A stretch of 64,000 nt of DNA from Kitagawia praeruptora. Taxonomy: Eukaryota; Streptophyta; Magnoliopsida; Apiales; Apiaceae. Position 1 is the first letter of the stretch, and every line of letters starts with the position of its first letter. The notes beneath the pieces are model-generated. The model worked only from the letters and a program-made list of their open reading frames with translations. It was not told the origin of the DNA and did not search any database. Of the stretch, positions 32,568-42,638 are shown in pieces. A program made the position numbers and the translations under genes. The stretch covers positions 112,167,001-112,231,000 of the forward strand of contig CM075344.1 of the NCBI GenBank assembly GCA_037693485.1, read 5' to 3'.

Positions 32568-33963
32568 TGTTAGGTCCGTTAAGATTGTAGAAGGGGGGGT
32601 TGAATACAATCTTTATCTTTTTATCGAAATTTGTCCGTTAAATAAAATTTAGTTTAGACAAATTTGAGCGGAATTAATTGAAACAAAATTCAAGTTAAAT
32701 ATAACGATATATTAAACTTGATGGTTGTTACAAAATCAGTACAGAGTATTATCACGTTAATAAAAACTAATTAGAAAATTCGACATGAACTTTTCTAATT
32801 TAGTTAATAAAAATCGAGATACGAACTAGGAAACTTAATTCGCTAGTAATACAAGAGTCACAAATAATTAAGTTCTATCGGATCAAATATTACAAATGAG
32901 TTGAACTTGATTTTCTGTGAATTAAATGAGATAGTCAGTGGCTCTTAAAGATGAGAGATGTAATGTTTTGTTCTTCCAGTCTTTAATTTTCTTGTCTTGT
33001 GTATGTCTGTTAATTGTGTGACCACCAGCTTCTGTCTCTTTTTGTAGTCGTCAAGTGTAAATATCTTCTGTCTATTTTAACACATAAAACAGACTATTCA
33101 CAGACTGTTTAGAGGCTTGCAGACTATCCAGGGGACACATAGACTACCGGTATGACTATCTTTTCTTTATCAGACTACCGGTGTGACTATCCATACTCTG
33201 CAGACAACCGGTGTGACTATCCTTTCTTGGCAGACTACCGGTGTGACTATTCTTCTTGGCACAGACTACCGGTGTGACTTTCCTTCTTGGCAGACTACCC
33301 AATTCTTTAGCAGACTATCTCCTAGACTAACTCAGATAATCTTTTAATAATAAAACCATAGTCTTAAAACACTTCTGATAGTCTTTCAGCAATCTATATT
33401 AATTCTAAATTAATTAATTCAATAATTAACTTAATAAATAAATTAATTCTTGAAGAATTAATTTATTAATTAAGTTAACTAAATACTTTAAATTAATTAA
33501 TAGAGAATTAACATAATTCATTTGATAGTCTAATCTTCACTTTTAAACCACTGAAATAAATAAAGAACCTCCACTGAATATTTGTTGACGCTCAATGCAC
33601 GGTCTGGTTCATGAACGACTAACTTCAACTTCTGTTCTTCATTTTGACTTTAAGCTGTGGTCAATTTCTTCTGACAACTTTCTTTAAATATTCTGTACTG
33701 GTACTGTCAATTGTCACTTGTAGAAATCTCTGTCCTTCTGAATTAAATCCATGACTTTGAATACCACACTGAGGCTTGATCAGTAGACTGAACTTCTTCC
33801 AGTGTAAAATATCAAAACTATAGATTGACTTGTAGATTTGTTCCTTCTGATAGATAGCATCTTCTGAGATTCCTGTGACAGTTAATGTTATTTACTTATT
33901 ACAATCTACTTTAAGTTGAGTTGGATCCTCGAACTACAAATAGGCTGAGTCATATGCCTTTCA
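32568..33963 (-). repeat. 3' LTR of element B (1396 bp)
   Basis: In element orientation it starts TGAAAGGCATATGACTCAGC and ends GGACCTAACA. It contains five units of about 30 bp built on CAGACTACCGGTGTGACTAT (33140-33300), further AGACTA/TAGTCT words, and a hairpin with a C7 loop (32581-32613) next to its 3' end. Confidence 0.96.
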
Positions 33964-33977
33964 ATCTCCCCCTATTT
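33964..33977 (-). other. Polypurine tract of element B
   Basis: The minus strand reads AAATAGGGGGAGAT immediately before the 3' LTR, the plus-strand priming site. The GGGGGAGAT ending is shared with elements C and D. Confidence 0.9.
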
Positions 33978-34215
33978 GTTTGTTATAAATTAACAAGCAA
34001 ATTCCTAGAGGATAACTCAACTAACTCAACTTAAACTAGTAAATGATAAAACATTAATAGCAAGTAAATAATGATAAAGTTCTGGTTTTTATAACAATTT
34101 CCAGATTCAAACATAATGATAAATACAAGATAGATGATCCTCTAGCCTGATCATATTAAACATTATCCTATCTTGATCTATCTAACTCTAAAGATATTAC
34201 ATGTAGAGTTGTTCT

Positions 34216-37200
34216 TCATTTCTGACTGTCTTCCTTCCTTATTTCTCCATCTTCTGGATCATCCATTTCTGGCAGATTTTTGTGTAATTCTGCATCAACT
34301 AGCAACTCTCTTCTTGATGAGAATCCTGTAGGGCGAACAAGAGGAATTCCAAGTGCCTTTCTCAACTGACCTTTGAACTTCTCATAATCCTTAAAAAAAT
34401 TGACTTCTGCATAGGATTTAATACGATCAGCAATTTCTAACTTCTCTTTAGTAGAAAATCCTTGATTTCTCAGAACATGTTCAATATAGACCAGCTGCTT
34501 GGCAGAGTGTGTGAACAATTCCTCATTCTCAAGATTGATTGTATGAAGCACCTCACCTTTAAGGAATTTCAATTGTCTAGGCAATTCAACTATTTCAGGA
34601 CCAGCTCTTTCAGCAAACTCTTTGAATTTCTCATGAAGTAGTACACCCAACTCAGAGGAAGTTCTTACCTTTGGCCTAAGAACCCAGATTTCTGTCAATG
34701 ATTTGTCATAGAAGAACTGAATTGAAACTCTTTGTGTTCCAAACTCATGACAATCAACAAATATTAAAAGCTCATCTGTTTTCGTTTCACCTGCAGTTGT
34801 TATTCTCACAACTTCTGTTCTTAGGGCTCTCATGTACATATCGTGTGTTGGGTTAAGCTCTTTGAGTCTTTCAAAGATAGAAAGAAGTCGACTATCATCA
34901 TTATCAAGAGATTGATGTGAGTCTATTATTCGTTGAGCACGATCCCATTTCTCACCACTCTTAAACTTGACGTATAACTTCCTCTCTTGAGTTTTAAGTA
35001 CATGCTCTCGTTGCCTTGCTTCTGCTTCCTCTTTTTGAAGTCTTTCTTTGTGTGCAAGCATATCTAGTGTTCTCTGAAGCTTTTCATCTCGCAATTTGAG
35101 ATTTGCTTCTTGCCTTTCAGCTTCTAATTCAGCTTCAAAATCCAGTTTTGCTTGCTCAGCTTCATATTCAGGGTCAACTGGCACTTCATCTTCCCAGCTG
35201 CTAAAATCTGGTTCTGGTATTTTTTCACCCTCATCAGAGAACTTTAGATCAGCAAAAACATCAAAGTTGTCTGGTTCACCTGAGTAGTAATACCCTTCAG
35301 TGTCTTCTGCACTCTTCTGAGAATCTGCTATATTCTTCCCCTTATCTCTCCCTTGTTCACTATTTCCCTCTCTTGACTTCTCCCCCTTAGTTGAGGAATC
35401 CTCTACCGAAGTGTGAAATGCACCATCTCCAGGGTCTCTCTCATCACCATCTCCACCTTTTCCTACAAAGAATTCCCTTTCTTCTGCTGTGGGTGTGTGA
35501 GTTCTGCTGATCATGTTGAACAAATGTTTGATCCCCTTACCTTGTTGTGCATTCTGCCTTTCAATCACATCAAGACGGCGTTCAGTAGACAACTGACTCT
35601 TAATCAATGCTGTTTGAAGATTTTCAACTTTGTCGGAGATTACAGAAATAAGTTTATCTTGAGTCACAGTAACCTCTCCAGCATCATCAAGTGCCCGTTC
35701 ATAAGATAATTCGAGAGTGTTGAACTTGTTTGTGTACGTTGTCTTCATCTTGGTGATGTCATTCTTTATCACAGCAAGCTGATTTTTGACAGAGGTAGAT
35801 GAAGAAGACCGTTCACCCACTTGTGCTCGAAGTAATTTTGCTTCAGCTTTACTGGCCTCAAGTTCCTTTTCTAGAGCTTTAATCTTTTCTTCCAATGAAC
35901 GAGTGTATGTGTCAGTGTGTGCACTCACCTGAATATCACTCTGAGTTTCACTCATCTGACGTGCATGTGTTTCACTCAGTTTAGTGGTGTTCCTCACATC
36001 ACTCCTCACTAATTCCTTAGCTGCTCCAGAAAGTGTACCTGCAGATAAAATCACCCTAGCCTCCTCTTGGAAGGTCAGTGGTGGTGCAATGGGAGTTCGC
36101 AAATCCCTTTCCTCAGTCATTTCTGTCATCTCATTTGGAATTGATGTCTGAATTTCTTCAGTGACAGAAAGATCGAGTTGCCTTCCACTTTCTCCAGTTG
36201 AAACTGCGAGTGGAAAATCCCTTGAGGGAGCCAGGAATGTTCCTCCTGGGAGGGGAGATGATGACTCTATTATTTGTGGCTGAGAGTCAAGATTTCCCTC
36301 ATTAACCTGTGAAGGCTCTTCTACCGTGACTATGGTAGGCACTGTTTCAGTAACAACCCTATTGTGCTCTCCTTGCTCATTGTCCCTAGCCACATCAGAT
36401 TCTACAGTTATGTTTTCCCCCATTGTGAGTAATAGGGGTGTGCTTGACTCTGTACAGGGTGCCATGGCCGACTGGCGAATTTCAATGGACTCATCCTGTT
36501 GAGAGAATGGTTCCAGTAACTGTTCATGTGCCATTTCAATGTCCATATCCTTTTGGGAGGATATGGATGGGCTGACAGTTGCCTCAATTTGTAAGTTTCT
36601 TCGCTTCTTTAGTGGAGGCAGAGCTGTGGGATCACTCATATCACTACTTCTTACTTTACGTCTTTTCACTGTTAATTTACTTCTGGATTTGGGTTTTGAG
36701 ATTTTAGATGACACTGTGTTTGGCTCTAAGACCTGGGATAGAAGTTGTGGTTCTACAACCTCTTGGTCTAACCTATCAGCCACTTGGGCTCCAGAAGTAG
36801 TTTCAGGGAAAGATAATACCTGTTCAGTAGCAGATGCAGAAATCCCAGCAATAGTGAGTTGAGCCACTTGAAGTTGATGTTCAGGTACAGGAGCAGTTGC
36901 TGCTTCTTGTTCTGGTTGCTCAGGAACATGCTCAGGTTGCTGTTGTGGTGGTTGTTCTTGTATGATTGGCAGTTCTATGAAGTTGGACATATACTGAGTA
37001 ATGACCACTGGAACATTTGTGTACTTCTTCATTGTTGCTAACCTGGTGAAAAATTTTTTATGTGTTTTTCCTGATGCTTCAGTACGAGAGTTAGCAAACA
37101 ATCTTTGATGAACATCAGACACAACATGATTAAATATGAGAGATAAAAACCTTGGATAGTAACAATCAATTTTACTACCCAAATCATGATCGTTCTTGGC

Positions 37201-37764
37201 AGTTATGAGACGATTTACCATGGCATCAAAAATTAATTTACCAAAATTAACCCTTTGATTATTAGCAACTGCATAACCAATTCTCTGAAGCAAAGTAGAA
37301 ATATTGTGAAAATTATTCTTTTTAGTGTTAGCAAACACCTTAGCAATTGTGTCAAAGAAATAATCCCACTCAGCCATGAAGTTACTTTTAGACAACTTAG
37401 AAAGATCAACTTCTCCTTGATAATGGATGTCATTGAAAAATTGTGTCAGTACTGCTTCAGATGGAAGATCAACAAAGTCATTTGTTGGAAGTCGTAGAAC
37501 GGTGTTAACAGTTGAGTCATTCACAACATAAGGTGTGTCTCCCACAGTAAAAGTAAAAGATGTTGAGTCCGAGGAGAGAACAAATGTAGAACACATTGCC
37601 AACAGTGAATCAACTTTTAAAGGAGCATCGAGAATTAAGGCATGACGAATAAGAGAATGCTCATTTAAAAACCGAATCCACGGCTTAACCCTCTCGAGAG
37701 TACAATTATCGGGATTAAAATGACCAACAAAATTATGATTTATTATCTCCATATTACCAGCCAT
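34216..37764 (-). CDS. aORF protein of copia element B (1182 aa, intact)
   Basis: A single ATG-to-stop frame beginning MAGNMEIINHNFVGHFNPDN. The N-terminal block has STVNTVLRLP, AEWDYFFDTIAKVF (about residue 131) and VNFGKLIFDAMV (about 175), shared with the aORFs of A, C and D. Residues about 270-610 are low-complexity (Pro/Gln/Glu/Ser), with a basic segment KPKSRSKLTVKRRKVRS that could act in nuclear import or nucleic-acid binding. Two coiled-coil-like stretches follow (about 615-700 and 865-930), then a more structured C-terminal 250 residues. No signal peptide or membrane helix is evident, arguing against an envelope glycoprotein. It lies 1.6 kb downstream of pol behind a spacer with a motif array and a TATA-like box, suggesting its own transcript. 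An intact frame in a young element suggests selection for function. Role unknown. Confidence 0.85.
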   Translation of the reverse strand: MAGNMEIINHNFVGHFNPDNCTLERVKPWIRFLNEHSLIRHALILDAPLKVDSLLAMCSTFVLSSDSTSFTFTVGDTPYVVNDSTVNTVLRLPTNDFVDLPSEAVLTQFFNDIHYQGEVDLSKLSKSNFMAEWDYFFDTIAKVFANTKKNNFHNISTLLQRIGYAVANNQRVNFGKLIFDAMVNRLITAKNDHDLGSKIDCYYPRFLSLIFNHVVSDVHQRLFANSRTEASGKTHKKFFTRLATMKKYTNVPVVITQYMSNFIELPIIQEQPPQQQPEHVPEQPEQEAATAPVPEHQLQVAQLTIAGISASATEQVLSFPETTSGAQVADRLDQEVVEPQLLSQVLEPNTVSSKISKPKSRSKLTVKRRKVRSSDMSDPTALPPLKKRRNLQIEATVSPSISSQKDMDIEMAHEQLLEPFSQQDESIEIRQSAMAPCTESSTPLLLTMGENITVESDVARDNEQGEHNRVVTETVPTIVTVEEPSQVNEGNLDSQPQIIESSSPLPGGTFLAPSRDFPLAVSTGESGRQLDLSVTEEIQTSIPNEMTEMTEERDLRTPIAPPLTFQEEARVILSAGTLSGAAKELVRSDVRNTTKLSETHARQMSETQSDIQVSAHTDTYTRSLEEKIKALEKELEASKAEAKLLRAQVGERSSSSTSVKNQLAVIKNDITKMKTTYTNKFNTLELSYERALDDAGEVTVTQDKLISVISDKVENLQTALIKSQLSTERRLDVIERQNAQQGKGIKHLFNMISRTHTPTAEEREFFVGKGGDGDERDPGDGAFHTSVEDSSTKGEKSREGNSEQGRDKGKNIADSQKSAEDTEGYYYSGEPDNFDVFADLKFSDEGEKIPEPDFSSWEDEVPVDPEYEAEQAKLDFEAELEAERQEANLKLRDEKLQRTLDMLAHKERLQKEEAEARQREHVLKTQERKLYVKFKSGEKWDRAQRIIDSHQSLDNDDSRLLSIFERLKELNPTHDMYMRALRTEVVRITTAGETKTDELLIFVDCHEFGTQRVSIQFFYDKSLTEIWVLRPKVRTSSELGVLLHEKFKEFAERAGPEIVELPRQLKFLKGEVLHTINLENEELFTHSAKQLVYIEHVLRNQGFSTKEKLEIADRIKSYAEVNFFKDYEKFKGQLRKALGIPLVRPTGFSSRRELLVDAELHKNLPEMDDPEDGEIRKEDSQK

Positions 37765-38148
37765 TTAAATTTCAACACACTGAATTAATTTGCCCAAATT
37801 CGAATTTTAGGAATTTTAACAATTAATTCAATTAACCAGAAAAATCAATAAAATCGAAACTTCACAGAAAATTCTGAAATTAATGTATGTTGATCTCTGA
37901 ATTCACACAAACACACCACTATTTTTAGTTTTTGCAGAATCGTTCTCAAAGTGCAGATTATTCAAGAAATTCGACTAAGTTCTTGAAAATTACGATTTCT
38001 TAAAACACTACCAAATCGAAAGATTAACCAATCAAATTAACGGGCTTGAAGAGATCGGAATAATGGTGTTTTCAGATCGTGATTTGGTTGAGAAACACGG
38101 TCGATTTTTGAAGAAAATCGGGCGGCGGTTCGTTGTGTGTATTGTATG

Positions 38149-38155
38149 TATATAA
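38149..38155 (-). promoter_or_regulatory. TATA-like box upstream of the element B aORF
   Basis: The minus strand reads GTTTATATACATAC. It lies about 385 bp upstream of the aORF ATG and immediately downstream of the dense TAGACTA array, the order expected for a promoter. About 30 bp further down, ACACAACG is a plausible start region. Inferred from position and sequence only. Confidence 0.5.
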
Positions 38156-38159
38156 ACAA

Positions 38160-38770
38160 ACAGAGAAAAAGACTCAGAGACTTAACTCGTGAGTTTCAGA
38201 CAAACAATAGACTAACGATAGTCTACAGACAATTTTGTATACATATTAACGGTAGTCTAAACGGTAGTCTAAAATAGAATTAATAAAAGAATTAGACTAT
38301 AGACTAATAGACTATACCTGATAGTCTATCTGATAGTCTAATTAGACTAAAATAGACTGTCTAGACTAAACTATTTAAACCATTTAGACTATTTTAAAAA
38401 CAGAATATAGACTAAACAATTTAGACTATAATATAGCAGAACATAGACTATCGAATATGGACTAAATAATTTAGACTAATTAATACCGATAGTCTAAATA
38501 GACTAGAATAGACTATAGATTACTAATATAGACTATGACAATTTAGACTATTTAACTTACACTAAAACTATACAGACTAACTGAATATTAGTAAAATAGA
38601 CTATTAATATAGACATTTTAGTATTAACAGACTATAAGACAATTAGAGACTAACTATGTAGACTATTGGCTGGATAGTCTGCCCGGTAGTCTGAATAGAC
38701 AAAATTTGTACAACAGACTATGATTATCGTTACAGACTATAGACTATAAGTACAGACTTTTAAATTAAAC
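38160..38770 (-). repeat. TAGACTA/TAGTCTA motif array ahead of the element B aORF
   Basis: About 34 copies of AGACT or its complement AGTCT occur in about 610 bp, mostly as TAGACTA, TAGACTAT or GATAGTCTA, in both orientations and at irregular spacing. Chance would give one or two. The same core is repeated in both LTRs of this element (CAGACTA, GATAGTCT). 38820-38875 downstream is an A-rich (AAAAT)n tract, and 38880-39360 is plain AT-rich DNA. Confidence 0.9.
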
Positions 38771-39362
38771 TCTACTAGACACACAACTTAAAAAATTCGA
38801 ATTAAACAATTACTTGATAAAATAAAATAAAAAAAATAAACAAAATAAAAATAAAAATAAAAATAAAAATAAAAAGTAGAGAATTCTATTAATAATTTAC
38901 ATAGTTAATAAACCAACCATAGGTTGTCCTTTACATGGAAACAAAACATTAATAATAGAAAGACAAACACTACAAAATATTAAGTATTAATAATTTACAT
39001 AAATATTCATGGTAAATTAATAAATCTATATATTTTCTAATAAAATAACTTTCTAATAGAAAATTATTTAAAAAGAAAATATGACTTATTTAACCATCAT
39101 AAATATAATTTTCAAGAAAAATAAGTTTCTCATAAATTACAACTTGTAAAATTCGAGAAAAATATTTTTAAGGAAAAAGAATTATTTTAACATTGAAAAG
39201 AAGTAAGTAGGGATATATTAAGATGATAATGGCAATGATTTGAACATTAACAAGTAACAAGGTAAGTTGATAAAATAATTATACAAGTGATTTTAATCAA
39301 CAAATATTAATAAGATAATCACTTGTAAATTATTAAAGATCAAACCTCAGATATTAACTAGT

Positions 39363-42300
39363 TTAATTACTAGGACTATTTAACATACCCAATTCACCAA
39401 CAATTCTGGTGAATGTGGATTCGTCAAGAGACTTAGTAAAAATATCTGCTGTTTGTTCTTCCGTGGGTACAAAATGTAACTCCACGGTACCATTCATGAC
39501 ATGCTCTCGGATAAAATGATACCTGATGTCAATGTGCTTGGTCCTCGTATGCTGCACAGGATTGTTGGAGATTGCTATGGCACTTGTATTGTCACACAGA
39601 ATTGGAATATTGTCAAGTACATAGCCATAGTCACGAAGCTGATTCCTAATCCACAAGATTTGAGCACAACAGCTTCCAGCAGCTATATATTCTGCTTCAG
39701 CTGTTGAGTTAGAAACTGTTTGTTGTTTCTTGCTGTACCAGGAGACCAACCTACCACCTAGGAATTGACAACTCCCAGAGGTGCTTTTTCTATCTACAAC
39801 ACTTCCTGCATAATCTGAATCTGTATATCCAACAAGGTTAAAACCAGATTCTTTAGGGTACCAAATACCTAAGTTAGGTGTACCCTTAAGATATCTCAAG
39901 ATTCGTTTAACAGCAATGAGATGCACATCTCTAGGATCCGCTTGGAACCTTGCACACAAGCATGTAGCATACATAATATCAGGTCTACTTGCAGTAAGAT
40001 AAAGTAATGAACCTATCATACCTCTGTAGCTTGTGATATCTACCTTAGCAGAATTTTCACAAGCTCCAAATTTCACAGCTGTTGATGATGGTGTTCTTGC
40101 TGAAGATGAGTCCTCCATTTGATATTTCTTGAGGAGCTCTCTTACATACTTGGATTGACAAATAAAAATTCCATCTGTCCTTTGACTTACTTGTAATCCA
40201 AGAAAGAACTTCAGCTCACCCATCAGGCTCATCTCAAATTTACCCTGCATTAACTTAGCAAATTTCTTGCACAGAAGATCATTAGTAGACCCAAATATTA
40301 TATCGTCCACATAGACTTGGACTAATATAGTATCATTCTTATGTTTCTTAGTAAAGAGATTTTTGTCTATGACACCTCTAACAAATCCATTTTCAAGTAA
40401 AAATTCAGAAAGAGTGTCATACCATTTCCTTGGAGCTTGCTTAAGACCATAAATTGCCTTGAAGAGAAAGTAGACAAAATCCAAGAATTCTGGATCTTCA
40501 AAGCCAGGGGGTTGTTCTACATATACCTCTTCATCCAGCTTGCCATTCAGGAAGGCACTCTTGACATCCATTTGATAAACTTTGAAGTTTGAATGTGCTG
40601 CGAATGCCAAGAATATCCTTATAGCCTCAAGTCTAGCCACTGGTGCATAGGTTTCATCATAATCTATTCCTTCAGCTTGGGAATAACCTTTAGCAACCAG
40701 TCTTGCTTTGTTTCTAGTTACAATGCCATCTTCATCAAGTTTGTTTCTGAATACCCACCTGGTATCAACTACTTTCCTGTCTTTAGGTCTGGGTACCAGC
40801 TTCCATACTTCTTGTTGTTTGAATTGATTGAGTTCATCTTGCATAGCAATCACCCAATCAGGATCAGAGAGAGCTTCTTCTGTTTTCTTAGGTTCTATTG
40901 CAGACAGAAACCCAGAATAATTGCATTGATTTTGATAGCTCCTTCTAGTTTTTACACCAACATCTGGATCACCAACGATCAACTCAAAAGGATGAGCTCT
41001 ATTCCACACAGTCTGTCTGGGAAGATTTGACCTTGATGATTCACCTTGTTCTTCATTATGATGTTGAGTATGACCAGCTGATCCTTCATCACCTCCCCCT
41101 GAGTTGTTGCCAGTTTGACTAGATGAATGTTCAGGAGTGTCAGTGGTATCTCCAGTCTGATCATTGTTTCCACCACCACCACCCTGATCATTATCATCAT
41201 TATTACTGTTATCATTAGCAGCAACATCAGGTTGGTGGTCACCATCTGAATCGGAGTCTATCATATCATCGAAAGATAGCTTTTCAGATGAATCCTCCGT
41301 TTGGATACTAGGAAGTTTAGTGTCATCAAATGATACATTGACACTTTCAAGCATTGTCTGATGATCAATCACATACACCTTGTAAGCTCTTCTTGAATAA
41401 CCAATAAAAATTGCTTCATGTGCTTTGGCCTCAAATTTACCACCACGATCATCTCCATCTTTAAGCACAAAGCATTTTGCTCCAAATACATGAAAGTACT
41501 TGAGTGTTGGTCTCTTTTCATACATAATTTCATAGGGGGTCTTCATCAAGTCTTTGTTGATTAAAGTTCGATTCTGGGTATAACATGCAGTGTTAACAGC
41601 TTCAGCCCAAAAGTACAAGGGAAGCTTTGCTTCACTTAACATAGTACGTGCAGCTTCAATCAAGGTTCTATTCTTTCTTTCTACTACCCCATTTTGCTGA
41701 GGAGTTCTTGGGGCTGAGTACTGCCTTGTTATTCCCTTTTCAGTACAAAACTCATTTAGAACTGCATTCTTAAATTCAGTTCCATTGTCTGACCTTATTG
41801 CTCTAACTGGTTTCTGGTACTCCATTTCAATCAACTTGATGTGATCAATCACTAACTGTGGAGTTTCATCTTTGGAATTCAGAAATAAAACCCATGTGTA
41901 CTTTGAGTAGTCATCAACAATCACGAGAGCATATCTTTTCTTTGACATAGACATCACATTAACTGGACCGAACAGATCCATGTGCAACAGTTGTAGAGGT
42001 TCAGTTATTGATGATGTGTCAGTGCTCCTTTGAGTTGCTGTTTTCAATTTGCCTTTTTGACAGGCATCACAGAGTCCTTCTTGAGTGAATTCCATTGAAG
42101 GTAAACCTCTCACCAGTTCTCTTTTAACTAGAGAATTCATTGTCTTGAAATTAAGGTGGGAGAGTTTCTTGTGCCATAGCCAACTTTCATATGTAGATGC
42201 TTTAGAATAAAAGCAGTTGATTTCTTCAGTGCTTCCAGTGTTCATATTGGCCACGTACAGATTTCCTTTTCTGACTCCAGTAAGAGATGGTTGTTCATGT

Positions 42301-42638
42301 CTCTTGTGTGAGATTAGACAATTCTTCTTGTTGAAGTAAGCCTCGAATCCCTTGTCACAAAATTGACTGACACTTAACAAATTGTGCTCAAGTCCTTTCA
42401 CAAAAGACACTTCATCAATGATAACATTTCCAGCTTCCAATCTGCCATATCCATCAGTTGTACCTATGCTGTTATCTCCAAAGGTAACCACTGGGCCGGC
42501 TTTCTCAACCACATTTGTCAGCAGGGTTCTGTCTCCAGTCATATGCCTTGAACATCCACTGTCCAAGATCCAGGTTACTCGATCAACCTGTTTCACACCC
42601 TGCAATGACAAATAGATTAAACCTTCTTCGGAACCCAA
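39363..42638 (-). CDS. pol: Copia B pol polyprotein (protease, integrase, RT, RNase H), intact
   Basis: An uninterrupted frame of 1091 codons with every expected domain: protease DSGCSRHM (about residue 27), gag-pre-integrase WHKKLSHLNF, integrase zinc finger ending CDACQKGK, catalytic Asp in LLHMDLFGPV, Asp in IRSDNGTEF, Glu in NGVVERKNRT, a Gly/Asp/Asn-rich linker, reverse transcriptase with YVDDIIFGS, RNase H with DSDYAGSVVDRKS and NSTAEAEYIAAGSCCAQ, and the terminal HIDIRYHFIREH segment. The frame is -1 relative to gag and has no ATG at its start (the first listed codon is TTG), so expression must use frameshifting, splicing or processing. It is the only apparently functional pol in the window. 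Confidence 0.95.
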   Translation of the reverse strand: MGSEEGLIYLSLQGVKQVDRVTWILDSGCSRHMTGDRTLLTNVVEKAGPVVTFGDNSIGTTDGYGRLEAGNVIIDEVSFVKGLEHNLLSVSQFCDKGFEAYFNKKNCLISHKRHEQPSLTGVRKGNLYVANMNTGSTEEINCFYSKASTYESWLWHKKLSHLNFKTMNSLVKRELVRGLPSMEFTQEGLCDACQKGKLKTATQRSTDTSSITEPLQLLHMDLFGPVNVMSMSKKRYALVIVDDYSKYTWVLFLNSKDETPQLVIDHIKLIEMEYQKPVRAIRSDNGTEFKNAVLNEFCTEKGITRQYSAPRTPQQNGVVERKNRTLIEAARTMLSEAKLPLYFWAEAVNTACYTQNRTLINKDLMKTPYEIMYEKRPTLKYFHVFGAKCFVLKDGDDRGGKFEAKAHEAIFIGYSRRAYKVYVIDHQTMLESVNVSFDDTKLPSIQTEDSSEKLSFDDMIDSDSDGDHQPDVAANDNSNNDDNDQGGGGGNNDQTGDTTDTPEHSSSQTGNNSGGGDEGSAGHTQHHNEEQGESSRSNLPRQTVWNRAHPFELIVGDPDVGVKTRRSYQNQCNYSGFLSAIEPKKTEEALSDPDWVIAMQDELNQFKQQEVWKLVPRPKDRKVVDTRWVFRNKLDEDGIVTRNKARLVAKGYSQAEGIDYDETYAPVARLEAIRIFLAFAAHSNFKVYQMDVKSAFLNGKLDEEVYVEQPPGFEDPEFLDFVYFLFKAIYGLKQAPRKWYDTLSEFLLENGFVRGVIDKNLFTKKHKNDTILVQVYVDDIIFGSTNDLLCKKFAKLMQGKFEMSLMGELKFFLGLQVSQRTDGIFICQSKYVRELLKKYQMEDSSSARTPSSTAVKFGACENSAKVDITSYRGMIGSLLYLTASRPDIMYATCLCARFQADPRDVHLIAVKRILRYLKGTPNLGIWYPKESGFNLVGYTDSDYAGSVVDRKSTSGSCQFLGGRLVSWYSKKQQTVSNSTAEAEYIAAGSCCAQILWIRNQLRDYGYVLDNIPILCDNTSAIAISNNPVQHTRTKHIDIRYHFIREHVMNGTVELHFVPTEEQTADIFTKSLDESTFTRIVGELGMLNSPSN

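Noticed and set aside
33140..33300. Regularly spaced repeats that could suggest a CRISPR-like array
   Set aside because: Plant nuclear retrotransposon LTR, only five degenerate units, duplicated in the other LTR, no cas genes.
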